This document shows, one piece after another, positions 7,793 through 16,453 of a stretch of DNA of 32,057 nt. The stretch's first letter is position 1. Each line of letters starts with the position of its first letter. Location: the NCBI GenBank assembly GCA_002294185.1, contig DBFD01000017.1, forward strand, positions 60,570-92,626. The letters are read 5' to 3'. The translations under genes and the position numbers were made by a program. The notes under the pieces were generated by a model, which had not been told where the DNA came from, did not search any database, and worked only from the letters and a program-made list of their open reading frames with translations. Source of the stretch: Paracoccus sp. UBA889 (GTDB lineage Bacteria; Pseudomonadota; Alphaproteobacteria; Rhodobacterales; Rhodobacteraceae).

Positions 7793-9394
7793 ATGACCCA
7801 GCCCGTCGAAATCGCCTTTACCGAAACCGCGCCCGGCACGCTGGCCACGCATGAGGGCCGGGTTGCGCTGATCGTCGCGCCCGGCGGGAATCTGCCAAGG
7901 GGCCTGCCGCGGTCGGCGCGGGCCGCCGCGCGGCGGGCGCTGGATTCTAAGGCCGGCAAGGCGCTGAAGCCGGGCGGGGCGCTGGAACTGGCCTTCCCCG
8001 CGGGCATGGCCGCCGAGGCGCTGCAACTGGTTTCGCTGCCGGCCCGCGCCTCGGCCGCCGAAGCCCGAAGGGCCGGCGCCGCCATCGGTGCGAAACTGGG
8101 CCGGACCCATACCCTGGTCCTGGCGGGGGCGCACAGGCAGGCCGCCGAGATCGCCCTGGGCCTGGCACTGCGCGGCTATGACTTTTCGGTCTACCGGACC
8201 GGTTCCGAAAGCGGCGATTCCGCTGCCGCCGAGAACAGCGAGACGCCGCCGCAAAGCCTGTCTCGTCAGGGTGCGGCCGGCGATGCGCGGCTGTCGGATG
8301 CCCAGACGCCGGGAGAGGCGACCGGCGACGACGGCGAGACGCCCGTTTCGGCCAAGGCCCGCGTGACCTTCATGGCCAAGAACCCCGAGGCGCTGGCCAA
8401 GTCGGCGAAGGACGGCGCCGCCGTGGCCGAGGGTGTGTTCTTCACCCGCGATCTGGTCAGCGAACCGGCCAACGTTCTGACCACCACGGATTTCGCCGAC
8501 CGCCTCAAGGCGATGGAAGAGATCGGCCTCGACGTCGAAGTGCTGGACGAGGACAAGCTGGCCGAACTTGGGATGCGCGCGCTGCTGGCGGTGGGGCAGG
8601 GAAGCGCCTCGCCCTCGCAGGTGGTGGTTCTTCGCTGGAATGGCGGCGACAGGGATGCGGCGCCGCTGGCCCTGTGCGGCAAGGGCGTGGTGTTCGATTC
8701 CGGCGGCATCTCGATCAAGCCGTCGGCCGGCATGGAAGAGATGACCATGGACATGGGCGGCGCGGGGGTCGTGGCGGGCGTGATGCGCACGCTGGCCCTG
8801 CGCCGGGCCAGGGCCAATGTCGTCGGCCTCGTCGGTCTGGTCGAGAACATGCCCGACGGCGCGGCCCAGCGACCGGGCGACATCATCCGTTCGATGAAGG
8901 GCGATACGATCGAGGTCGTCAACACCGACGCCGAGGGCCGTCTGGTTCTGGCCGACGTCCTTTGGTATGCGCAGACCCGGTTCCAGCCCGCCGCCATCGT
9001 CGATCTGGCGACGCTGACCGGCGCGGTGATCATCGCGCTTGGCCATGACAATGCGGGCGTGTTCAGCAACGACGACGATCTGGCCGGCAACATTCTGGCT
9101 GCCGCGCGGGCCGAGGGCGAGGGCGCGTGGCGCCTTCCGCTGGGCAAGTCCTATGACGATCTGATCAAGTCGCGTCTGGCCGACATGAAGAATACGGGCG
9201 GCCGCGCGGCGGGCTCGATCACGGCGGCGCAGTTCCTGCAACGCTTCGTGCGCAAGGGCCAGCCCTGGGCGCATATCGACATCGCCGGCGTCGCCCTGCC
9301 GCCCTCGGCCACCGATCTGGCACCGAAAGGGGCGACCGGCTGGGGGGTGATGACGCTGGACCGGCTGATCCGCGACCGCTTCGAGGCCGAATGA
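7793..9394 (+). CDS. pepA: Leucyl aminopeptidase (M17 family)
   Basis: PepA removes N-terminal residues from peptides with a two-metal centre and in E. coli also binds DNA. The ATG at 7793 is chosen because AGGAGG lies at 7782-7787; an earlier in-frame ATG at 7766 lacks such a site. The 533-residue product has the catalytic set K297, D302, K309 (in GKGVVFDSGGISIKP), D320 (DMGG) and D379, E381, R383 (NTDAEGR). These equal E. coli K270, D275, K282, D293, D352, E354 and R356 with a constant offset of 27, so the active site is complete. The protein is longer than usual because of a Ser/Ala/Glu/Thr-rich insert at about residues 137-187, between the N-terminal and catalytic domains. holC follows, as in E. 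coli. Confidence 0.97.
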   Translation: MTQPVEIAFTETAPGTLATHEGRVALIVAPGGNLPRGLPRSARAAARRALDSKAGKALKPGGALELAFPAGMAAEALQLVSLPARASAAEARRAGAAIGAKLGRTHTLVLAGAHRQAAEIALGLALRGYDFSVYRTGSESGDSAAAENSETPPQSLSRQGAAGDARLSDAQTPGEATGDDGETPVSAKARVTFMAKNPEALAKSAKDGAAVAEGVFFTRDLVSEPANVLTTTDFADRLKAMEEIGLDVEVLDEDKLAELGMRALLAVGQGSASPSQVVVLRWNGGDRDAAPLALCGKGVVFDSGGISIKPSAGMEEMTMDMGGAGVVAGVMRTLALRRARANVVGLVGLVENMPDGAAQRPGDIIRSMKGDTIEVVNTDAEGRLVLADVLWYAQTRFQPAAIVDLATLTGAVIIALGHDNAGVFSNDDDLAGNILAAARAEGEGAWRLPLGKSYDDLIKSRLADMKNTGGRAAGSITAAQFLQRFVRKGQPWAHIDIAGVALPPSATDLAPKGATGWGVMTLDRLIRDRFEAE

Positions 9395-9513
9395 GACGCG
9401 CGAGGCTGGCAGCCCGGACATGCGCCGCCGACAAGGAACCGGGCCTTCGCGCCGGCGCCCGACCCGGCGGCGTGCGCCGATCCGACAGCGGATGGTACCC
9501 GGTATCCTGAGCG

Positions 9514-9963
9514 ATGGGAAACGCGCTGTTCTATCATCTCACCCGCTCGCCCGCCGAATCGCTGCTGCCGGTTCTCATCGGCAAGTCGCTGGCGGCGGGC
9601 TGGCGCGTGGAATTGCGCGGCACCGACCCCGAGCGCATGGACCAGCTGGACCGCCATCTGTGGCAGGGCGACGGTTTTCTGCCCCACGGTCTTGCCGGAG
9701 GCCCCCATGATGCACGCCAGCCGGTTCTGCTGACCGTCGCGGGACAGCCCGCCACCAACCGAAGCTCGTGCCTGATGGCGCTGGAGGGGGTCGAGGTCGC
9801 GGTGCAGGAGGTCCAGACATTGCAACGCGCCTGCATCATCTTCGATGGCGGGGACGCCGTCGCCACGACCCGCGCTCGCGACCAGTGGAAGGCGCTGACC
9901 GGCGCCGGCGTGACCGCCGAATACTGGTCCGAGGAAAGCGGCCGCTGGGAACGCAAACGCTGA
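9514..9963 (+). CDS. holC: DNA polymerase III chi subunit
   Basis: HolC (chi) belongs to the clamp-loader side of the replicative polymerase, where it contacts single-stranded DNA-binding protein. The 149-residue product MGNALFYHLTRSPAESLLPVLIGKSLAAGWR shows the family's N-terminal F-Y-x-L and the sequence LLPVLIGKSLAAGWRV. Further on come DRHLWQGDGFLPHG, a well-conserved chi motif, and the ACIIFDGGD strand. No strong ribosome binding site is seen before the ATG. The 119-base gap from pepA has no other feature I can support. The pepA-holC pairing is conserved widely in proteobacteria. It is convergent with the urease operon. Confidence 0.93.
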   Translation: MGNALFYHLTRSPAESLLPVLIGKSLAAGWRVELRGTDPERMDQLDRHLWQGDGFLPHGLAGGPHDARQPVLLTVAGQPATNRSSCLMALEGVEVAVQEVQTLQRACIIFDGGDAVATTRARDQWKALTGAGVTAEYWSEESGRWERKR

Positions 9964-9965
9964 CC

Positions 9966-9977
9966 CGCGGATCCGCG
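9966..9977. other. Perfect 12-base palindrome between holC and ureG
   Basis: CGCGGATCCGCG lies 3 bases after the holC stop, in the 63-base gap between convergent genes. It has no T-tract, so it is only a weak candidate for a bidirectional terminator. Confidence 0.3.
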
Positions 9978-10026
9978 CGGCGTGATTCGCGGCGGCGATC
10001 ATCCGATGCCGGGGTGCCGTCCCTTG

Positions 10027-10650
10027 CTATGCCGGCCTCGGCGTCAGGCCGCCCTCATGGATCAGGAAATCGGCGATGGCATCGGCGCCCTCGGCCCGGC
10101 GCAGCGAAGCCATGATCACCGGACGGCAAGCACGCGATTGCCGCGCATCGCGTTCAAGCAGGGCAATATCGACGCCGACATGGGGCGCCAGGTCGATCTT
10201 GTTGACCACCAGCAGATCCGATCGCGCCAGGCCCGGGCCGCGCTTGCGCGGAATGTCCTGCCCGGCGGCGGTGTCGATGACATAGATCGTCAGATCCGCC
10301 AGTTCCGGGCTGAAGGTCGCCGCCAGATTGTCGCCGCCGGATTCGATCAGCACCAGATCCAGATCGGGAAAGGCCGCGTTCAGATCGGCGATGGCGGCCA
10401 GGTTGATGCTGGCATCCTCGCGGATCGCGGTATGCGGGCAGCCGCCGGTCTCGACGCCCCGGATCCGTTCCGCCGGCAGCACCTGCGCGCGCATCAGCGC
10501 CTCGGCATCCTCGCGCGTATAGATGTCGTTGGTGATGACCGCCATCGACAGGCGTTGCGCCAGCGCGCGGGCGAGCTGTTCGGTCAGGGTGGTCTTTCCC
10601 GCGCCGACGGGGCCGCCGATGCCGACGCGAAGGGGGCCATGATGGGTCAT
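10027..10650 (-). CDS. ureG: Urease accessory GTPase UreG
   Basis: UreG is the GTPase that receives nickel from UreE and delivers it, in complex with UreD and UreF, to the urease active site. The ATG at 10650 gives 207 residues starting [25 protein letters not shown]. The P-loop GGPVGAGKT is at 12-20. The metal-binding motif CPH is in [16 protein letters not shown], and the G-domain motifs ESGGDN and NKIDLAP are present. Its start overlaps the ureF stop by four bases (ATGA). It is the last gene of the urease operon and ends 63 bases from the convergent holC. Confidence 0.98.
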   Translation of the reverse strand: MTHHGPLRVGIGGPVGAGKTTLTEQLARALAQRLSMAVITNDIYTREDAEALMRAQVLPAERIRGVETGGCPHTAIREDASINLAAIADLNAAFPDLDLVLIESGGDNLAATFSPELADLTIYVIDTAAGQDIPRKRGPGLARSDLLVVNKIDLAPHVGVDIALLERDARQSRACRPVIMASLRRAEGADAIADFLIHEGGLTPRPA

Positions 10651-11291
10651 GATCGGAAAATCCTCGTCTGCATGGTCTCGTGCCGCATGGCGGCGATATC
10701 GGCGCCCCATGTCGCGCTGTGAAGCTCGGTTTCGCCGGCCGTCGATGCGCGATGCGCCGCGCGCAGGATCGCCGGCTGCAGCGCGGCCAGCATCGCCTGG
10801 CCCTCGACCGGGCCCAGCGGCATGAACCGAACCGCCGTGCTGATCAGCGCCGCCGCCTGCGCCTGAAGGTAGGCCGCGATGCTTTCCGTGTCCGGCAGCG
10901 GCATGTCGGCGCAGGCGCGTCCGAAGGCCACGGGCAGGGCGGCGGCGGGCAGCGCCTGGCCCAGGGCCGAGGCGTTGGCGGAAAACGCCGTGCCCTGTTC
11001 TACCGTCTCGGCCAACCGCTGCGCGCTTGGGCAGGTCGCGCGCGCCAGATCGTCAAGCGCGTCGTGGTCGGCATCCGCGCGCAGCGACAGCGCGACCAGA
11101 ACCGCATCCGTCCAACCTGCCCCGTGTTCCAGCCAGTCGCCCAGCCATCCGGGCAGCGTGGCGCGCGTCGCCGCGCCCTGATCAATCGCCCATTCCAGTC
11201 CCTGCGACCAGGCGAAGCCGCCCACCGGAAAGGCGGGCGACAGGTATTGGGCCAGACGCAGCCGGGCTGCTTCAGGCGTGGTGATGATCAT
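10647..11291 (-). CDS. ureF: Urease accessory protein UreF
   Basis: UreF bridges UreD and UreG and acts as the GTPase regulator in urease activation. I place the start at the ATG at 11291, giving 214 residues [35 protein letters not shown]; the sequence [14 protein letters not shown] is the family signature. The frame stays open further upstream, but there it only reads through the His codons of ureE in another frame. With this start ureF overlaps the end of ureE by 20 bases. The mostly helical, Ala/Leu-rich body and the length are normal for the family. Confidence 0.95.
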   Translation of the reverse strand: MIITTPEAARLRLAQYLSPAFPVGGFAWSQGLEWAIDQGAATRATLPGWLGDWLEHGAGWTDAVLVALSLRADADHDALDDLARATCPSAQRLAETVEQGTAFSANASALGQALPAAALPVAFGRACADMPLPDTESIAAYLQAQAAALISTAVRFMPLGPVEGQAMLAALQPAILRAAHRASTAGETELHSATWGADIAAMRHETMQTRIFRS

Positions 11292-11772
11292 GATCGTGCT
11301 GGTCGTTATGGTGGTGGTGGCCGGGGCCTGCGGCGTGGCCGTGATCATGGCCGAAGGTGCGGCCATGGCCATAGGCGCCGCCTTCGGGGCTGAAGGCCAG
11401 ACAGGCTTTCTCGATCTTCGCGCCAAGCTGGCGCAGCATCGCCTCCAGCACGTGATCCTGGCGGATGACCAGCCGATCGGGCTGGATTTGGCAGGGGGTG
11501 TGGCGGTTGCCGATATGCCAGGCCAGGCGTGGCAGGTCGCCCCGGATCAACAGCACCGGCTCTGGCGCGGCGCGCACGAGGATGCGGCGCCCGTCGGACA
11601 GATCGAACGCATCCCGATCATCGAGGCTGGTCACCTCGGCCAGATCGACCATGAAATCGCCCGCATCGCAGACCAGCCGCCTGCGACGCAAAAGCCGGCC
11701 TTCGTAATCCAGTTCCACCTGCCCGGCAAAGGGACCCTCGGCTTGGCGGATGATCTTGTGGGCATGGGTCAT
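11272..11772 (-). CDS. ureE: Urease accessory nickel chaperone UreE
   Basis: UreE binds nickel and hands it to UreG. The 166-residue product has the N-terminal peptide-binding domain (LDYEGRLLRRRRLVCDAGDFMVDLAEV) and the metal-binding domain with GNRHTPCQI and DHVLEAMLRQLGA. It ends in a strongly histidine-rich tail: 13 His in the last 36 residues, including HHHH and DHHHA. Such tails store several nickel ions and are found in only part of the family. The gene follows ureC by 7 bases and overlaps ureF by 20. Confidence 0.97.
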   Translation of the reverse strand: MTHAHKIIRQAEGPFAGQVELDYEGRLLRRRRLVCDAGDFMVDLAEVTSLDDRDAFDLSDGRRILVRAAPEPVLLIRGDLPRLAWHIGNRHTPCQIQPDRLVIRQDHVLEAMLRQLGAKIEKACLAFSPEGGAYGHGRTFGHDHGHAAGPGHHHHNDQHDHDHHHA

Positions 11773-11779
11773 GGCGGCC

Positions 11780-13468
11780 TCAGAACAGGAAATAGCGCTG
11801 CGCCAGCGGCAGATCGGTGGCCGGTTCGCAGGTCAGAAGCTGGCCATCGGCGCGGACCTCGTAGGTTTCGGGATCGACCTCGATGGCGGGCAGGGCGTCG
11901 TTCAGCGCCATATCGGCCTTGCCGATGCCACGGGTTTCCGCGACCGCGATCAGGGTCTTGGACAGGCCCTCGCCCGCGCCGTCCTCCAGCCCGGCCCGGC
12001 TGACAAACAGCGCCGAGGCGCGGCCGGAATGGCCCCACATCGGCTGCGAATAGACCGGCTGGACCGGGATCGAGCCGTTCGGATCGCCCATCTGCGCCAC
12101 GCAGATCTGGCCGCCGACCAGCACCATTTCCGGCTTGGCGCCGAAGAAGGCGGGCGACCACAGGACCAGATCGGCGCGCTTGCCCGGCGCGATGCTGCCG
12201 ATATGGGCCGAGACTCCATGGGCCACCGCCGGATTGATCGTGTATTTGGCGATATAGCGGCGGGCGCGCAGATTGTCGTTCTGGCCCGTCTCGCCCTCCA
12301 GCCGGCCGCGCTGGACCCGCATCTTGTGGGCGGTCTGCCAGGTGCGGATGATGACCTCGCCGATCCGGCCCATCGCCTGACTGTCGGACGAAATCACGCT
12401 GAACGCGCCCAGATCGTGCAGGATATCCTCGGCCGCGATGGTTTCCCGGCGGATGCGCGATTCGGCGAAGGCCACGTCCTCGGGCACCCGGCGGTCGAGA
12501 TGATGGCAGACCATCAGCATGTCGAGATGTTCCTCGATCGTGTTGCCGGTATAGGGCCGCGTCGGGTTGGTGGACGAGGGCAGGACATTGGTCATTCCGA
12601 CCATGCGGATGATGTCGGGGGCGTGGCCGCCGCCCGCGCCTTCGGTGTGATAGGCATGGATGGTGCGCCCGGCGATGGCGGCCATCGTGTCCTCGACGAA
12701 GCCGGATTCGTTCAGCGTGTCGGTGTGGATCATCACCTGCACATCCATCCGGTCGGCGACCGACAGGCAATTGTCGATGGCGGCCGGGGTGGTGCCCCAA
12801 TCCTCGTGCAGCTTCAGCGCGCAGGCCCCGGCGCGGACCTGTTCTTCCAGCGGTGCGGACAGGCTGGCATTGCCCTTGCCCGCAATGCCGATATTGACCG
12901 GCAGATCGGACACGGCCTCCAGCATCCGGGCGATGTGCCACGGTCCGGGCGTGCAGGTGGTGGCCAGCGTGCCATGCGCCGGTCCGGTGCCGCCGCCCAG
13001 CAACGTGGTGATCCCGGAATGCAGGGCGTGATCGACCTGTTGCGGACAGATATAATGGATGTGGCAGTCGAAACCGCCGGGCGTCACGATCTTGCCCTCG
13101 CCCGCGATGATCTCGGTTCCGGGTCCGATGATGATGGTCACGCCGGGCTGGGTGTCGGGGTTGCCCGCCTTGCCGATGGCGGCGATGCGGCCGTCCTTCA
13201 GCCCGACATCGGCCTTGACGATACCCTGATGGTCGAAGACCACGACGCCGGTGATGACGGTATCGACCGCGCCGCCCGCGCGGGTGATCTGGCTTTGCCC
13301 CATGCCGTCGCGGACGACCTTGCCGCCGCCGAATTTCACCTCTTCTCCGGGGATGGTCAGGTCGCGCTCGACCTCGATCAGCAGCTGGGTATCGGCCAGG
13401 CGGATGCGGTCGCCGGTGGTCGGGCCATACATCGCCGCGTAGTCGGCGCGGGACAGGGTCTGCGCCAT
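11780..13468 (-). CDS. ureC: Urease subunit alpha
   Basis: UreC is the catalytic subunit, hydrolysing urea to ammonia and carbamate at a di-nickel centre. The ATG at 13468 gives 562 residues starting [24 protein letters not shown], the typical N-terminus. All key residues are seen: H136 and H138 ([12 protein letters not shown]), the carbamylated lysine K219 (LKLHEDWG), the nickel-binding histidines in MIHTDTLNE and [11 protein letters not shown], the flap C321-H322 (MVCHHLD) and D362 (SSDSQAMG). Each measured position is two above the Klebsiella number, so no residue has shifted. The enzyme is predicted active. ureB lies just upstream and ureE just downstream. Confidence 0.99.
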   Translation of the reverse strand: MAQTLSRADYAAMYGPTTGDRIRLADTQLLIEVERDLTIPGEEVKFGGGKVVRDGMGQSQITRAGGAVDTVITGVVVFDHQGIVKADVGLKDGRIAAIGKAGNPDTQPGVTIIIGPGTEIIAGEGKIVTPGGFDCHIHYICPQQVDHALHSGITTLLGGGTGPAHGTLATTCTPGPWHIARMLEAVSDLPVNIGIAGKGNASLSAPLEEQVRAGACALKLHEDWGTTPAAIDNCLSVADRMDVQVMIHTDTLNESGFVEDTMAAIAGRTIHAYHTEGAGGGHAPDIIRMVGMTNVLPSSTNPTRPYTGNTIEEHLDMLMVCHHLDRRVPEDVAFAESRIRRETIAAEDILHDLGAFSVISSDSQAMGRIGEVIIRTWQTAHKMRVQRGRLEGETGQNDNLRARRYIAKYTINPAVAHGVSAHIGSIAPGKRADLVLWSPAFFGAKPEMVLVGGQICVAQMGDPNGSIPVQPVYSQPMWGHSGRASALFVSRAGLEDGAGEGLSKTLIAVAETRGIGKADMALNDALPAIEVDPETYEVRADGQLLTCEPATDLPLAQRYFLF

Positions 13469-13469
13469 G

Positions 13470-13778
13470 CTACAGTGCCCCCATGATGTCCTGGCGGAAG
13501 CCCTGCACCACGCGCTTGCCGGCATAGGGGATCAGGCTGACCTCGCGCGACTGGCCGGGTTCGAACCGGATGGCGGTTCCGGCCGGGATTGCAAGGCGCA
13601 TCCCGCGTGCCGCCCGACGGTCGAAATCCAGCGCCGGGTTTGTCTCGGCAAAGTGGTAGTGGCTGCCGACCTGGATCGGGCGATCGCCGGTATTGGCGAC
13701 CATGATCGCCACCGGATCGCGGCCCTCGTTCAACACGATCTCGCCCGCTGCGACGAGGATTTCGCCCGGCACCATCAT
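13470..13778 (-). CDS. ureB: Urease subunit beta
   Basis: UreB is a non-catalytic structural subunit of the (UreA-UreB-UreC)3 urease. The 102-residue product begins [20 protein letters not shown] and contains the family pattern [28 protein letters not shown], then [23 protein letters not shown]. It is a separate gene, not fused to ureA. One base separates its stop from the ureC start, and one base separates its start from the ureJ stop, so the operon is very tightly packed here. Confidence 0.98.
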   Translation of the reverse strand: MMVPGEILVAAGEIVLNEGRDPVAIMVANTGDRPIQVGSHYHFAETNPALDFDRRAARGMRLAIPAGTAIRFEPGQSREVSLIPYAGKRVVQGFRQDIMGAL

Positions 13779-13779
13779 C

Positions 13780-14340
13780 CTAAACTCCGAAAGCCAGCAT
13801 CAGGCCGGCCACGGCCGTTCCGCCGCCCAGACCGCGCAGCAACGCGCCTGTCCGGATCAGCCTGCCCGCCTGAATACCCGCCAGGTGCAGCGCCGATGTC
13901 ATCAGCGCGAAACCGGCCGCATAGGCGATCAGGCCCTCGGCCGGCGCCTCGGCGCCATGCGCCCAGCCATGGGTGAAGCCGAACAGCGCAGCGCCCGGCA
14001 GCAGAACCGCCAGCGGCGGCCTTGCAGCCATCGCCACGAGCGCGACCAGAACCACGACCGAGGCAAGGATCATCGGCTCGACCCCCGGAAAGCCGAAGCC
14101 GGCATGGCCCGCCACGCCGCCTGCGACCATCGCGCCGACGAAGCTCAGCGGCAGCGCCAGCAGGGCGCGACCCCCGATCTGGGCGGCCAGCAGGCCGACG
14201 GCGATCATTGCCAGCATGTGATCGGCGCCGCTGACCGGGTGGATCAATCCGCCAAGGAACCGACCCTGATCGCCGCCGCCATGGGCAAGGGCGGTCCGCG
14301 GCACGAGCAGCGTCGCGGCAATGATGAGAAATCGTGTCAT
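13780..14340 (-). CDS. ureJ: HupE/UreJ family membrane protein, probable nickel permease
   Basis: HupE/UreJ proteins are secondary metal permeases coded within hydrogenase or urease operons and are thought to bring in nickel. The 186-residue product has a cleavable-looking N-terminus ending at [10 protein letters not shown], the family signature [17 protein letters not shown] at about residues 34-50, and five or six further hydrophobic segments. A second histidine motif, [12 protein letters not shown], lies near residue 122. These His/Asp residues are the presumed metal ligands. It lies between ureA and ureB with one-base gaps on each side, the arrangement I recall from other Rhodobacteraceae. 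Nickel as substrate is inferred from context. Confidence 0.93.
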   Translation of the reverse strand: MTRFLIIAATLLVPRTALAHGGGDQGRFLGGLIHPVSGADHMLAMIAVGLLAAQIGGRALLALPLSFVGAMVAGGVAGHAGFGFPGVEPMILASVVVLVALVAMAARPPLAVLLPGAALFGFTHGWAHGAEAPAEGLIAYAAGFALMTSALHLAGIQAGRLIRTGALLRGLGGGTAVAGLMLAFGV

Positions 14341-14341
14341 G

Positions 14342-14653
14342 TCAGACCTCCTGCCGGATCGGATGGTGGACGGTGACCAGCTTGGTGCCGTCGGGAAACG
14401 TCGCCTCGACCTGCACCGTTTCGATCATCTCGGGCACGCCGGCCATGCATTGTCCGGCGGTGATGACATGGGCCCCGGCCTGCATCAGATCGGCGACACT
14501 GCGGCCGTCGCGGGCGCCTTCGACCACGAAATCCGTGATCAGCGCGATGGCTTCGGGATGGTTCAGCCTGACGCCCCGGGCCAGGCGGTTGCGGGCGACC
14601 ATGGCGGCCATCGAGATCAGCAGCTTGTCGCGTTCGCGCGGAGTCAGGTTCAT
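14342..14653 (-). CDS. ureA: Urease subunit gamma
   Basis: UreA is the smallest structural subunit of urease. The ATG at 14653 gives 103 residues, [39 protein letters not shown] and onward, close to the family length of 100. Marker sequences are [34 protein letters not shown] and the C-terminal [15 protein letters not shown]. The frame stays open upstream but only as a shadow of ureD. The gene starts one base after the ureD stop. Confidence 0.98.
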   Translation of the reverse strand: MNLTPRERDKLLISMAAMVARNRLARGVRLNHPEAIALITDFVVEGARDGRSVADLMQAGAHVITAGQCMAGVPEMIETVQVEATFPDGTKLVTVHHPIRQEV

Positions 14654-14654
14654 C

Positions 14655-15497
14655 TCAGATCTGCCAGGTGCGAGGAAGCGGAGCGGGACGAAGGACGGCC
14701 AGAAGCCGGATGATCTGCCGCCGCAGGGGCCAGCCATCGGCGGCCAGCAGCCGCAGGACCAGCCGGCCGGGCGGCGCGCTGGCCGCCGCCGTGACGCCGG
14801 GTTCGTCCGGAACCGCGCGGGCAGAATGCAGCAGATCCGGCGCGTGATCCGCCACGATCGCCAGCGAGGCCATCGCGCGGGCGCCATCCAGCATTGCCGC
14901 ATGGTCACGTCGCGTCAGCGCCGCATCATCCAGCGCCAGCGTGTCGTGATGCAGCAGACGGCCCTGCCGGCGAACGATCCGACGGTCGCGCAGATGCAGG
15001 CGGCGCAGCGTCTCGCCCATCGCCAGCCGGCCCAGAATGACCGTTTCCAGCAACATGCAGCCCGCGCCCGGCGCCAGATCGACCTGGGTCACGCGGTTCA
15101 GCCGGGCGCCGTCGAACAGGATCGTCTCTTGCGGCAGCCAGTCCAGCCAGCCGCCTTCGCCGACGCTCAGCGCGACACGCGCCTCTGCCGGCGGGCCCTC
15201 GGCGCGATAGGCGCGCTCGGCCGTCTGGGTGGTCGCCAAGGCCCTGCTGCCGGGCCGCAGATCCACCGCGAAGGACAGATCGTCCCCCGAGGCAAGTCCG
15301 CCCGAGGTGTTCAGAAAGACGATCTCGGGCAGGCCGGCGGTCACACGCGGCAGGATCGCCCTGGCCGAGCCCGATTGCGCCAGATCCAGCAGCCCCGTCG
15401 CCGCCATCGCGACGCGGGCGCGGCCGCGGCTGCGCTGCATGGGAAAAACCTGGTGGCCTGCATCGAACATGATCGGAAAGGGCGCCGCCTCGTGCAC
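14655..15497 (-). CDS. ureD: Urease accessory protein UreD
   Basis: UreD (UreH) binds apo-urease and, with UreF and UreG, forms the complex that delivers nickel. The frame gives up to 280 residues. Family marks are [55 protein letters not shown] and [14 protein letters not shown]. The start is uncertain: GTG at 15497 (280 residues, used here), ATG at 15470 (271 residues) and ATG at 15440 (261 residues) are all possible, and none has a good ribosome binding site. It is the first gene of the operon; the 101 bases upstream separate it from olsB, and I could not find a convincing promoter there. Confidence 0.95.
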   Translation of the reverse strand: MHEAAPFPIMFDAGHQVFPMQRSRGRARVAMAATGLLDLAQSGSARAILPRVTAGLPEIVFLNTSGGLASGDDLSFAVDLRPGSRALATTQTAERAYRAEGPPAEARVALSVGEGGWLDWLPQETILFDGARLNRVTQVDLAPGAGCMLLETVILGRLAMGETLRRLHLRDRRIVRRQGRLLHHDTLALDDAALTRRDHAAMLDGARAMASLAIVADHAPDLLHSARAVPDEPGVTAAASAPPGRLVLRLLAADGWPLRRQIIRLLAVLRPAPLPRTWQI

Positions 15498-15598
15498 AAG
15501 GTCAATGCGCGACTTCGGGCCTCTGCCCCTCTGAAAGGCAAAATCCCGTTCGCTGCATCCGTCTGCGGCGATGTGCCCGGGAATTGGGCAGCGTTGCG

Positions 15599-16351
15599 TC
15601 AGCCAGACACCGCGCGCAGCAGGCGCTTGCGGGACGGGGGGATCGCCGCGACCTCGACGCCGGTAAAGACGTGCATGGTCTGCATCGCCGGATCGACGAC
15701 CGCATGATCGCTGACCCAGCCTCCCATCGCCAGATAGCTGCGCAGCAAGGGTGGCATCGCCGCCATCGCGCGGCGCGGATCGGGCTTGCGCAGGCGCAGG
15801 GCGCGGGCGAAACGGAACACCTTGGGTGCCTTGACGCGCGGCAGCCAGCGGCGCGGGGCAAGGTGGCGCTCCTTCAGCATCGCGAAGGCTTCGGCGTGGT
15901 CGTCGGGTTCGGTCCCTGTGAAGCTGGAACAGCCGAACAGCATCTGGGTGCCGGTCTCGTCCACATGACGGGTGATCGCGGCCCAGGCGGTGCGGATGAT
16001 GTCGGGATCTCGCGTCTGCGGATCAACGCAGAAGCGGCCCAGTTCGATCATCGGGCCGTCAAAGCGTTCCAGCGCCCCGAGATTGTAGAATTGCGCGGAA
16101 TAGGAACGCCCGATCCGGGATCCGTCCGAGAGCGGCAGAAAGCGGAAGCAGCAGACGAGCCGGTGATCACGGATATCCTCGATCAGCACATGACGGTAGC
16201 GGGCGTCCAGATCGTCGGCATCCCTTTCGCTGCTTGCCGAAGCGCCGTTTCGCGACAGAAAGCATATCCAGCGCAGCCGCTGCGCCGCGTGCAGATCGGC
16301 CTGCGTTTCGGCCATTCTGGCCAGATAGCGTCCCTTGGCGAAAGGCTGCAT
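15599..16351 (-). CDS. olsB: L-ornithine N(alpha)-acyltransferase OlsB
   Basis: OlsB transfers a 3-hydroxyacyl chain from acyl-carrier protein to the alpha-amino group of ornithine, giving lyso-ornithine lipid, the first step of a phosphorus-free membrane lipid. The 250-residue product has the GNAT-like pattern of the family: AETQADLHAAQRLRWICF near the N-terminus, RLVCCFRFLPLSDG, SYSAQFYNLGAL, ELGRFCVDPQTRDPDIIRTAW, and MLFGCSSFTG. The C-terminal part ends LLRSYLAMGGWVSDHAVVDPAMQTMHVFTGVEV, also conserved. OlsA, which adds the second acyl chain, is not in the window. It is on the urease strand, 101 bases upstream of ureD, but a functional link is not shown. Confidence 0.9.
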   Translation of the reverse strand: MQPFAKGRYLARMAETQADLHAAQRLRWICFLSRNGASASSERDADDLDARYRHVLIEDIRDHRLVCCFRFLPLSDGSRIGRSYSAQFYNLGALERFDGPMIELGRFCVDPQTRDPDIIRTAWAAITRHVDETGTQMLFGCSSFTGTEPDDHAEAFAMLKERHLAPRRWLPRVKAPKVFRFARALRLRKPDPRRAMAAMPPLLRSYLAMGGWVSDHAVVDPAMQTMHVFTGVEVAAIPPSRKRLLRAVSG

Positions 16352-16453
16352 CCTGCGCTTGTCCCGTCTGTCGCGCCACTGGGTCTAGCCCAATCATGTG
16401 TCGGTTTGGCGAAAGCGCAATATCGAAGCGGTGATTTTCCGGCGCTGCGCGGT

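Noticed and set aside
7715-9421. A 568-codon open frame on the strand opposite pepA
   Set aside because: pepA has full family motifs and a ribosome site. The reverse frame has an Arg/Gly/His-rich composition with no motif, as expected for an antisense shadow in GC-rich DNA.
11280-11380. A CAT/GAT-rich tract that resembles a tandem repeat or CRISPR-like array
   Set aside because: It is the coding sequence of the UreE histidine tail, with no regular repeat-spacer pattern.
11291-11426. An N-terminal extension of UreF rich in Thr and Ala
   Set aside because: It is the His tail of ureE read in another frame; UreF family sequence begins only near [13 protein letters not shown].
11750-13486. A 578-codon plus-strand frame opposite ureC
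   Set aside because: It is antisense to a gene with all catalytic residues in place and shows only the Asp/Gly/His-rich pattern of a shadow.
15574-15590. A small inverted repeat TGCCC-N7-GGGCA between olsB and ureD, as a terminator
   Set aside because: The stem is only five pairs and lacks a T-tract on the minus strand; the case is too weak to list as a feature.
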